From: QHWK01 sp035315685
GTDB lineage: Bacteria; Acidobacteriota; Vicinamibacteria; Vicinamibacterales; CAVVIG01
Assembly: GCA_035315685.1 (NCBI GenBank)
Contig: DATFXR010000180.1
Span: forward strand, 1 to 6,320
Reading direction: 5' to 3'
DNA: 6,320 bases
Shown here: positions 1 to 5,386 of the stretch, in pieces
Layout: each line of letters starts with the position of its first letter
How positions within the stretch are numbered: position 1 is the first letter of the stretch
Translations under genes and position numbers: made by a program
The notes under the pieces: model-generated
The model's database searches: none
The model's input: only the letters and a program-made list of their open reading frames with translations
Told to the model about the DNA's origin: nothing

Positions 1-128
1 ATGTTGTCGAGGCCGCCGGCCAGCACCATCGCGTCGGCGCCATGCTGGTCGAGCAGCTTGATCGCATCGTCCACGCTCGCCGGCTGGTACAGCTCGAACA
101 CCGGCATCACGTCTCGGATCACTGCCAT
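1..128 (-). CDS. FAD-binding subunit of a molybdenum hydroxylase, N-terminal fragment
   Basis: The first 42 codons of a gene running off the left edge. Residues 1-42 begin MAVIRDVMPVFELYQPAS, continue with a helix-like DDAIKLLDQHGADA stretch and reach MVLAGGLDN. That is the opening of the FAD-binding domain of molybdopterin dehydrogenases (CoxM/xanthine dehydrogenase FAD domain), where the LAGG segment begins an FAD-contacting loop. In this family the subunit takes electrons from the [2Fe-2S] clusters and passes them to the final acceptor. The start is set by an AGGAG Shine-Dalgarno sequence five bases upstream (134-138). There is no signal peptide, so if the enzyme is exported this subunit must travel with the Tat-bearing partner. 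It is third in the operon, 117 bases after the molybdenum subunit; the gap holds a repeat structure. The family call rests on a short stretch but agrees with the two upstream genes. Confidence 0.85.
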   Translation of the reverse strand, partial: MAVIRDVMPVFELYQPASVDDAIKLLDQHGADAMVLAGGLDN

Positions 129-133
129 AACGT

Positions 134-138
134 CTCCT
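134..138 (-). promoter_or_regulatory. Ribosome binding site of the FAD subunit gene
   Basis: AGGAG on the minus strand, five bases before the ATG at 128-126. It fixes this ATG as the start and shows that the FAD subunit has its own initiation site despite the 117-base gap after the molybdenum subunit. Confidence 0.75.
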
Positions 139-141
139 GTC

Positions 142-238
142 GGGGCTTGGGGCTAGAGGCTTGGGGCTAGCTGGCGCTCAGCTTGAAGCCGTCGCGCAAC
201 GAAGAACAGCTAGCCCCTAGTCCCCAGCCCCCAGTCCC
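142..238. repeat. Inverted pair of G-rich heptad arrays in the operon spacer
   Basis: Two arms face each other around a 33-base spacer (174-206). The plus-strand arm (142-173) is four 7-base units of the form GRGGCTW. The other arm (207-238), read on the minus strand, is four units of form GGGRCTN. Both end on the same 11-mer, GGGGCTAGCTG (163-173, and reverse complement of 207-217). The arms pair with about six mismatches in 32, so operon mRNA could form a long hairpin between the molybdenum and FAD genes. The minus-strand reading of 214-238 also has four G-runs of three or more with loops of 2 to 4 bases, a G-quadruplex-type pattern. No reading frame occupies the stretch. Its role is unknown: mRNA processing, attenuation between subunits, or a mobile repeat remnant are all possible. 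Confidence 0.75.
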
Positions 239-245
239 TGCTCCA

Positions 246-2966
246 TCAGATGTGTGCCGTCAGTGCTTCGTGCGTTCTCGTTCCGCCGTTTTCCAATGCA
301 TTGAGGATGATGTCGGGCGACACCGGCGAGCGCCGGAACACTTCATCGCCGACCGCGTCCGCGATCGCATTCATGATCGCGCCGTAGGCCGCGCCCACCG
401 GCGGCTCACCGACGCCGCGGATGCCCGTCGGCGTTTCCGGATCCGGAATGTCGACCGCGTCGCCCGAGAAATGCAGCGGCGCATCGAGAATCGTCGGCGG
501 CTTGTTCTGATAGAAGCGCCGCGCCAGCGCCACGCCGTAATGCTGGTCGTAGGCCCAGCGCTGTGTCTTCGCGTGGCCGAGGCCGAGCATCGATCCACCG
601 AACAGCTGTCCCTTCAGGCTGCGCGGATTGAGGATCGTGCCGACGTCGCCGACCGCCGTGTAATCGGTCACCGTCACGACGCCGGTCTCGGTGTCGACTT
701 CCACTTCCGCGAAGCCGACGACGTAGGACTGCGACTGGCCGTCGCGTGGATACGCGTCCTTCGCGACCGCCATCAGCCCCTGTCCGACGAGGTTCTTCGC
801 GGACGTCTTCGTGAAGTTGTTGATGTCCTCCGGCAGTTCGTGGCCGTCGTATTTCCCACCGAGCTCGATCGCCTTCTTCGCGGCATCGGCGAGCGTCATG
901 CTGCCGCCGGGGCCGGACACCTTGCCGCCTGCGACTTTGTAGGCGTCTGGACTGCCGCCCTTCGTCTTGGCGGCGATCTCCTGCAGCTTCTTGATCGCGT
1001 CCTTCGCGGCGGCGTGCCCGGCGCGGGTCATCGCGTGCGCCGTCTGGCTGCCGGCGGAGACGCACGTCCACGGCAGGTTCTTCCCCGTGTTCCCGAACAC
1101 GATGTCGCACTGCTCGAACGGCACGCCGATCATCTCGGCGGCCACGCGGTGCACGTCGAACATCGAGTGCGTGCCGAGATTGCCGATGCCCGACTGGATC
1201 TGGACGCGGCCGTCGGGCTTGATGATGAACAGGCCGTCGAATCCGATCGAGCCGCCGGAGTACGGGCTCACTGCGACGCCGAGGCCGCGCGCCTTGGTGC
1301 CACTCTTCCGCGCGCTCGTGAGCGCCGCCTTGCGCTCCTCCCACTTGAACATCTCGCGGCCCTTGTCGAGCGCCTCCTTGACGAACGCGCTGGTCACGTA
1401 CGCCTGACGTCCGTTCGGCAGCGCCGGACCGAACGGCGCGTGCCCGGCCGGCGCGTTGATCTTGCGCAGCTCCACCTGATCGACGCCGAGTTTCTTCGCG
1501 GCTTTCGACAGGATCGGCTCCATGATGCCGATGCCCTGCGCGCCGCCCGGCGCGCGCTGCGACGTCTTCGGCGGCGTGTTGGTCAGCACCGTCAGACCGC
1601 GCCACCGCATCGTCTCCGGCTGATACGCGAGCGACACCGTCGTGCCCGCCGAGCGGGCATCCCCCTGCGCGTCGTACGGGCCGTTGTCGCAGATCGTGTA
1701 CATGTCGATCGCGAGGATCTTGCCGTCCTTGCGGAAGCCGACCTTGGTGCGCGCGAGAATGCCCGGACGCGCGCGGCCGATGAAGTGCTCGTCTTCGCGC
1801 GTGATGCGCATCATCACCGGCGCGTTGGCTTTCTTCGACAGCATCGCCGGAATCGCCATTGACACCGCGCCCGGAATCTTGCTGCCGAAGCCGCCGCCGG
1901 TGTACTCGCTGATGACGACGACCTTGTCCGGCGTCAGGCCGGTCCAGCGCGCGACCTGGGCGACAGTCTGCACTGTGCTCTGCGTCGAGCCGTGCAGGAA
2001 CAGCTTGCCGTTCTGCCAGTACGCCATCGCTGTTCGCGTCTCGAGCGGCTGATGGCCGGTCGATTGCGTGACGAAGGTCTCGTCGAGGACGAGATCCGCT
2101 TTCTTCATCGCCTCGTCGACGTTGCCGAACGTCCACTCGTCGGTCGCCTTGCCGATCGGCATCTGCCCCGGACCGGCGTTCTTGAAGTCCTCGTCGGTCC
2201 ACTTCCACGCGACCACCTGCGGTGGCGGCGGCGCGCCGGCGCCGGCGCCGCGTCCACCAGCGCGGCCGGCGCGTCCTTCGGGTCCACGCCCGGCCGGCGC
2301 GGCGCCCTCGGTCGGTCCGCGGCGTCCGCCTTCGGCCGCGGTTGCCGCGCCAGCGCCGGCCGCGCCAGCCGCGGCACCGCGCTGCTCTCCGGCGGGACCG
2401 GCAGGCGTCGGGGTCTGCGGCGCAGCGGCGTTGGCGCCGGCGGCGTTGTTGGCCGGCCCCCGCGCGCCCGGCGCTGCCGGGGGCGCGGTGGGCCGCATCC
2501 ACACGTTGCCCGTCGTGCGCGCGTTGCCGCCGCCCGGTCGCAGGCTCTCGATCGGATCGACGGCGAATGGCAGCGGCTCGAACTCGATGTCGATGCGCTC
2601 GATCGCTTCGGCAGCGGTGAGCTCGTCGACGGCCGCGACCGCGAGAATCGGCTCGCCCTGATACAACGGCTCGTTGGTGAGACCGCGCTCGGAGATCGCG
2701 CTCGCCTGCACGCCTTCGCCAAGTGTCGCCCCTGCGGCCGCGCCGGGCATGTCGTCAGCGGTGATGATCGCCTTCACGCCGGGATACGCCATCGCCGCGC
2801 TCGTGTCGAGCCGCTTCACCCGCGCGTGCGGATAAGGGCTGACGAGCAGCTTGCAGAACAGCATGCCGTCGACGCGATAGTCCTCGGCGTACTTCGCCTT
2901 GCCCGTGACTTTCGCGACGAGATCGGGCGTCGTGTAGTTCTGGCCGATCAGTTTGTTGTCAGCCAT
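246..2966 (-). CDS. Molybdopterin-binding catalytic subunit, xanthine dehydrogenase family
   Basis: A 906-residue protein that binds the molybdenum-pterin cofactor and hydroxylates its substrate with oxygen from water. Residues about 15-140 form the a/b hammerhead domain; from about 254 onward are the cofactor-binding domains. Visible family motifs are GGGFGSK (357-363), RAPGGAQG (471-478), GIGNLGTH (593-600), WTCVSAGSQTAH (633-644) and GVGEPPVG (851-858). Glu854 is the expected active-site base. The CoxL loop motif of form I CO dehydrogenase (AYRCSFR) is absent, so this is not a typical aerobic CO dehydrogenase; the substrate is unknown. Residues about 157-252 are an unusual Ala/Gly/Pro/Arg-rich linker between the hammerhead and cofactor domains. 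The start follows GAGGA (2974-2978) by seven bases, and its ATG shares one base with the stop of the iron-sulfur gene (TGATG), implying translational coupling. A longer in-frame extension to 3326 exists, but it lies inside the iron-sulfur gene and is not coding. No signal peptide is visible. Confidence 0.95.
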   Translation of the reverse strand: MADNKLIGQNYTTPDLVAKVTGKAKYAEDYRVDGMLFCKLLVSPYPHARVKRLDTSAAMAYPGVKAIITADDMPGAAAGATLGEGVQASAISERGLTNEPLYQGEPILAVAAVDELTAAEAIERIDIEFEPLPFAVDPIESLRPGGGNARTTGNVWMRPTAPPAAPGARGPANNAAGANAAAPQTPTPAGPAGEQRGAAAGAAGAGAATAAEGGRRGPTEGAAPAGRGPEGRAGRAGGRGAGAGAPPPPQVVAWKWTDEDFKNAGPGQMPIGKATDEWTFGNVDEAMKKADLVLDETFVTQSTGHQPLETRTAMAYWQNGKLFLHGSTQSTVQTVAQVARWTGLTPDKVVVISEYTGGGFGSKIPGAVSMAIPAMLSKKANAPVMMRITREDEHFIGRARPGILARTKVGFRKDGKILAIDMYTICDNGPYDAQGDARSAGTTVSLAYQPETMRWRGLTVLTNTPPKTSQRAPGGAQGIGIMEPILSKAAKKLGVDQVELRKINAPAGHAPFGPALPNGRQAYVTSAFVKEALDKGREMFKWEERKAALTSARKSGTKARGLGVAVSPYSGGSIGFDGLFIIKPDGRVQIQSGIGNLGTHSMFDVHRVAAEMIGVPFEQCDIVFGNTGKNLPWTCVSAGSQTAHAMTRAGHAAAKDAIKKLQEIAAKTKGGSPDAYKVAGGKVSGPGGSMTLADAAKKAIELGGKYDGHELPEDINNFTKTSAKNLVGQGLMAVAKDAYPRDGQSQSYVVGFAEVEVDTETGVVTVTDYTAVGDVGTILNPRSLKGQLFGGSMLGLGHAKTQRWAYDQHYGVALARRFYQNKPPTILDAPLHFSGDAVDIPDPETPTGIRGVGEPPVGAAYGAIMNAIADAVGDEVFRRSPVSPDIILNALENGGTRTHEALTAHI
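2211..2498 (-). repeat. Low-complexity Ala/Gly/Pro/Arg linker-coding segment
   Basis: Codes for residues about 157-252 of the molybdenum subunit. The segment is almost only Ala, Gly, Pro and Arg with a few Thr, Glu and Gln, includes Arg-Gly pairs, and ends in a PPPP run before conserved sequence resumes at VVAWKWTDEDF. The DNA is built from GCC/GGC/GCG clusters without a clean repeat period. Related enzymes have a boundary here between the hammerhead and cofactor domains, so the linker probably sits outside the folded core. The reading frame is intact on both sides. Confidence 0.7.
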
Positions 2967-3598
2967 CACGCATTCCTCATGTGCTCGGCGCCCTTCATCA
3001 GAGCAGTGAGAATCTTGTCGTAGTCCTGGCAGCGGCACAGATTGCCGGAGACGCCGTGCGCGAGTTCCTGGCGCGTCGGATTCGGATTGGTTTTCAGATA
3101 GCCGGTCGCGGCCATCACGAACCCGGGCATGCAGAAGGCGCACTGGAAGCCCTGTTCGTCGACGACGCCCTGTTGAACGGCGCTCAACTTTCCGGTCGTC
3201 GGATCCGCAAGGCCTTCGATGGTGACGACTTTCTTTCCACGGGCGCGATGCGTGAGGAACGAACACGAATAGTGCGGCACGTCGTCGATGAGGACCGTGC
3301 AGGCGCCGCATTCGGCGCGATCGCATCCGATCTTGGTGCCGGTAAGGCCGAGCTTGTAACGCAGCGTCATCGCCAGCGTTTCCTGCGGCATGACGTCGAT
3401 TCGGCGGTCCTGCCCGTTCACGTTCAGCGTGATCAGACGCTCGACCGTGCCTGCTCCCGACGGCTGTCCGTGCAGTGTCGTCGACCGGAACAAGTAGGCT
3501 GACGAGGATGCGACTGCGCCCGCGGCAATCACGCCTTTGATGAACCCGCGTCGCGACACCGAACCTGTCAATTCTTCCGACATCTTCTTATCGTCCAT
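2966..3598 (-). CDS. Tat-exported [2Fe-2S] subunit of a molybdenum hydroxylase
   Basis: A 210-residue iron-sulfur subunit that relays electrons from the molybdenum centre to FAD. A twin-arginine signal opens the protein: SRRGFIKG (15-22) followed by a hydrophobic stretch to about residue 37; no clear AxA cleavage site is seen. The plant-type ferredoxin domain supplies Cys92, Cys97, Cys100 and Cys112 (CX4CX2CX11C). The C-terminal helical domain supplies Cys153, Cys156, Cys188 and Cys190 (CX2CX31CXC). All eight ligands of the two clusters are present and the length is normal for a Tat-bearing member such as periplasmic aldehyde oxidoreductase small subunits. The ATG at 3598 is preferred over a second Met at residue 6 because a long Shine-Dalgarno match (3603-3612) precedes it. 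It is first in the operon and overlaps the molybdenum subunit by one base. A Tat signal only here suggests the partners are exported as a folded complex. Confidence 0.95.
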   Translation of the reverse strand: MDDKKMSEELTGSVSRRGFIKGVIAAGAVASSSAYLFRSTTLHGQPSGAGTVERLITLNVNGQDRRIDVMPQETLAMTLRYKLGLTGTKIGCDRAECGACTVLIDDVPHYSCSFLTHRARGKKVVTIEGLADPTTGKLSAVQQGVVDEQGFQCAFCMPGFVMAATGYLKTNPNPTRQELAHGVSGNLCRCQDYDKILTALMKGAEHMRNA

Positions 3599-3602
3599 TG
3601 CT

Positions 3603-3612
3603 GGATCACCTC
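3603..3612 (-). promoter_or_regulatory. Extended ribosome binding site of the iron-sulfur subunit gene
   Basis: The minus-strand sequence GAGGTGATCC is a ten-base exact complement of the conserved 3' tail of bacterial 16S rRNA (GGATCACCTC). GAGG lies ten bases before the ATG at 3598-3596. This decides the start of the Tat-signal gene and predicts strong initiation for the first operon gene. Confidence 0.7.
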
Positions 3613-3685
3613 GTCGGGTCGAGGATTCGACCGGATGGAGAGGGATTTAATAGCCGACACGATAATCCTGTACGCTCGCACAGGC

Positions 3686-3691
3686 AAGGGG
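3686..3691 (+). promoter_or_regulatory. Likely ribosome binding site of the MBL/beta-CASP gene
   Basis: AAGGGG lies six bases before a TTG at 3698-3700 that begins exactly where family similarity begins. The competing ATG at 3635 also has a GAGG-type site (3621-3624), ten bases upstream, so this site matters for choosing the start. Confidence 0.5.
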
Positions 3692-3697
3692 TCCAGA

Positions 3698-5266
3698 TTG
3701 TCTTCGAATGTCACTTTCTCTCTGACTTTTCTCGGTGCAGCGGGCACTGTGACGGGGTCGAAGCATCTGCTCGAGGCCGCGGGCCGGCGAGTGCTCGTCG
3801 ACTGCGGTCTGTTCCAGGGTGTGAAGGAACTGCGGCTCAGGAATTGGGAGCCTCTGCCGATCGATCCGGCGTCTATCGACGCAGTGGTCCTGACCCACGC
3901 GCATCTCGACCACTGCGGCTATCTGCCGCGATTGGTCGCCGGCGGCTACCGCGGTCGTGTTTTCTGCACCCCTGCCACGAAGGAGTTGTGCGGGATCGTG
4001 CTCCCCGACTCCGCGCACATCCAAGAGGAAGACGCGCGCGAGGCCAACCGTCACGGGTTCACGAAACATCAGCCAGCGCTGCCGTTGTACACGTCGGTCG
4101 ACGCCGCGCGCGCCCTCGATCGCCTGCAACCGGTCGGATACGAGCGTCCGGTGCCGCTGTGGTCAGACGGGGGGCAGACAGCGGCCCAGGGGGTGTCTGC
4201 CCCCGGCCTGACACCGACGGTGGAGTTCGTCAACGCGGGACACCTGCTTGGATCGGCGTACGCGCGGATCCGGATCGGCGACCGGACGCTGCTCTTCGGC
4301 GGCGACCTCGGTCGCTACGGGCGGCCGGTGCTGCCGGATCCGTCGCCGGTCACCGAGGCGGACGTCCTGCTGCTGGAGTCCACCTACGGCGATCGGCTGC
4401 ACCAGCCTGACGACAACGGCGAGCGACTCGCGACGATCGTCCGCCAGACCGCCGCGCGCGGCGGGAAGCTGGTCGTGCCGGCATTTGCGATCGGCCGGGT
4501 CGAGGAAGTCCTGTACTGGCTGAAGCGCCTGGAGGACGACAAGCGGATCCCCAGCCTGCCGGTCTTCGTCGACAGCCCGATGGCGGTCGCCGCGCTGCAG
4601 TTTTATGCGGCGCGCCTGAACGAACTCGATGCCGACCTGACGATGACGGCGTCGCGATCGGATCGCGGTCCGGCGCTGAGCGGATCGCCATCAGGTCGCG
4701 ACCAGGTCGCGACCAGGCCGGCCGCAAGTCCAGATCAGATACTGAGCGGGTCGCGCTCGGATGGACTGCGAAGGGTCGCCGCATTTGCCACCGCCAGATT
4801 GACGATGGTGGCGTCGATGCAGCAGTCGGCGGACCTGGTCGCGTCGCGGCAGCCGTCGATCGTGATCTCGTCCAGCGGGATGGCCACCGGCGGCCGCGTC
4901 CTTCGGCACCTCGCCGCGACGATCACGAATCCGAAGAACACCGTGCTGTTCGTCGGCTATCAGGCCGCCGGCACTCGGGGCCGGCTGCTGACCGACGGCG
5001 CGAAGGAAATCAAGCTGCTCGGCCGCATCTATCCCGTGGCCGCGCGCGTCGAGCGGGTCGATTCGATGTCCGCGCACGCCGACTCCGGCGAGATCATGCG
5101 TTGGCTCTCGGCGTTCACGCGCCCGCCGCGCATGACCTATCTGGTGCACGGCGATCCGGTGGCGCTCGACGCGCTGGCCGCGCGCATCGCACGCGAACTG
5201 CGATGGAACGTGCACGTTGCTGCGCATCTCGAACGCGTCGCGCCACCCGTCACGGCTGATGGCTAG
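3698..5266 (+). CDS. MBL-fold/beta-CASP ribonuclease-type metallohydrolase
   Basis: A 522-residue protein of the metallo-beta-lactamase family with beta-CASP and RNA-specificity domains (RNase J/CPSF73 relatives), probably a zinc-dependent cytoplasmic RNA hydrolase. Numbering from the TTG: LGAAGTVTGS (12-21), DCGLFQG (35-41), the metal motif THAHLDH with His67, His69, Asp71 and His72, AGHLLGS with His182, and GGDLGR with Asp203. The beta-CASP part starts at ESTYGDR (Glu227) and has PAFAIGR (261-267), DSPMA (292-296) and SSSGMATGG (391-399). The C-terminal metal-site segment has SAHADSGE (His460) and HGDP (His484). All expected metal ligands are present. An ATG at 3635 would add 21 residues, but they match nothing in the family and use TTA, ATA twice, AGA and AGG, codons rare elsewhere here; I therefore prefer TTG. 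Two in-frame repeat insertions (residues about 156-173 and 318-360) make it longer than typical relatives. Family confidence is high; start confidence is moderate. Confidence 0.9.
   Translation: MSSNVTFSLTFLGAAGTVTGSKHLLEAAGRRVLVDCGLFQGVKELRLRNWEPLPIDPASIDAVVLTHAHLDHCGYLPRLVAGGYRGRVFCTPATKELCGIVLPDSAHIQEEDAREANRHGFTKHQPALPLYTSVDAARALDRLQPVGYERPVPLWSDGGQTAAQGVSAPGLTPTVEFVNAGHLLGSAYARIRIGDRTLLFGGDLGRYGRPVLPDPSPVTEADVLLLESTYGDRLHQPDDNGERLATIVRQTAARGGKLVVPAFAIGRVEEVLYWLKRLEDDKRIPSLPVFVDSPMAVAALQFYAARLNELDADLTMTASRSDRGPALSGSPSGRDQVATRPAASPDQILSGSRSDGLRRVAAFATARLTMVASMQQSADLVASRQPSIVISSSGMATGGRVLRHLAATITNPKNTVLFVGYQAAGTRGRLLTDGAKEIKLLGRIYPVAARVERVDSMSAHADSGEIMRWLSAFTRPPRMTYLVHGDPVALDALAARIARELRWNVHVAAHLERVAPPVTADG
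4162..4212 (+). repeat. 51-base hairpin element inside the MBL/beta-CASP gene
   Basis: Two 19-base arms (4162-4180 and 4194-4212) pair at 17 of 19 positions around a 13-base loop. The core is GGGGGCAGACA against TGTCTGCCCCC. The total of 51 bases is exactly 17 codons. It encodes roughly SDGGQTAAQGVSAPGLT, between the PVPLW strand and the VEFVNAGHLLGSA motif, where relatives have only a short turn. It looks like a REP- or MITE-like repeat that entered a loop-coding position in frame. Confidence 0.75.
4653..4754 (+). repeat. Palindrome-rich repeat block inside the MBL/beta-CASP gene
   Basis: Several repeats are packed together: a 15-base palindrome CGCGATC-G-GATCGCG (4653-4667), a perfect tandem pair of GGTCGCGACCA (4694-4704, 4705-4715) whose first ten bases are themselves a palindrome, and a direct repeat CTGAGCGGRTCGC (4676-4688 and 4742-4754). 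The encoded Ser/Gly/Arg/Asp/Pro-rich stretch lies between the beta-CASP segment ending LNELDADLTM and the segment LTMVASMQQSADLVAS, a place where relatives carry an unrelated helical segment. The frame is open throughout. Confidence 0.65.
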
Positions 5267-5358
5267 CTGAAGGCCCCGACATGGCTATGGCTAAGGGCCA
5301 AGCATCTGGATCTTTCGCCATGAACCATAGCCATCAGCCATAAGCCATCAGCCATGTC
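5252..5358. repeat. Heptad-repeat array with inverted arms, spacer after the MBL gene
   Basis: Seven-base units of the form ATGGCTN occur in both orientations. On the plus strand they appear at 5252-5265 and 5281-5293; on the minus strand at 5355-5328 there are four consecutive units (ATGGCTG, ATGGCTT, ATGGCTG, ATGGCTA), with degenerate copies down to 5316. The outer ends of the second pair are a perfect 9-base inverted repeat, GACATGGCT (5278-5286) against AGCCATGTC (5350-5358). The plus-strand unit at 5259-5269 ends in GGCTAGCTG, the same terminus as the arrays at 142-238. The array overlaps the last codons and stop of the MBL gene. It could act as a transcript hairpin; no U-rich tail supports a classical terminator. 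Confidence 0.7.
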
Positions 5359-5368
5359 ACTATCACTG

Positions 5369-5379
5369 TTGTAGTCTAC
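5369..5379. promoter_or_regulatory. Short palindrome before the M49 peptidase start
   Basis: TGTAG-T-CTACA is a perfect 5+1+5 palindrome ending eight bases before the ATG at 5387. TAGTCT inside it (5372-5377) fits a TAnnnT -10 box, which would give a nearly leaderless transcript; this agrees with the lack of a Shine-Dalgarno sequence. No -35 box is seen. It could be an operator, but a single short palindrome is weak evidence. Confidence 0.25.
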
Positions 5380-5386
5380 AGAACTG

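Larger units (their letters stand above)
3599..3697. promoter_or_regulatory. Divergent control region between the hydroxylase operon and the MBL gene
   Basis: About 100 bases between two divergent genes must hold the promoters for both unless transcription starts inside a gene. The only AT-rich patch, about 3646-3668 (containing TTTAAT and GATAAT), is a candidate for -10 elements. I find no convincing paired -35 box for either direction. A perfect 6-base inverted repeat with a 4-base loop, GGTCGA/TCGACC (3617-3622 and 3627-3632), sits just upstream of the operon's ribosome binding site. It could be an operator half-pair or a leader hairpin. The promoter assignment is inferred from position and composition. 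Confidence 0.4.

Noticed and set aside
142..238. CRISPR array or classical attachment site
   Set aside because: Units are seven bases with no unique spacers between them, and no integrase or cas gene is nearby.
183..1862. A 559-codon open frame on the plus strand opposite the molybdenum subunit
   Set aside because: Its translation is Arg/Ala/His-rich without any family motif and it mirrors the codon structure of the true minus-strand gene. Long antisense frames are expected in GC-rich coding DNA.
1992..3023. A 343-codon plus-strand open frame, and several shorter ones, over 2000-3500
   Set aside because: They lie opposite or out of frame with the motif-confirmed large and small subunits and are compositionally biased; no supporting ribosome site or motif.
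2967..3326. N-terminal extension of the large subunit up to 3326
   Set aside because: The extra 120 residues overlap the iron-sulfur gene in another frame and are Arg-rich. The Met at 2966 has a GAGGA site and matches the family start.
4162..4212. The hairpin as a transcription terminator
   Set aside because: It lies inside a gene whose conserved motifs continue on both sides, and no T-run follows it.
5369..5379. BlaI/MecI-type operator before the M49 gene
   Set aside because: The palindrome has the half-sites in the opposite order and spacing to the usual CTACANNTGTAG form, and there is only one copy; kept only as a weak palindrome.
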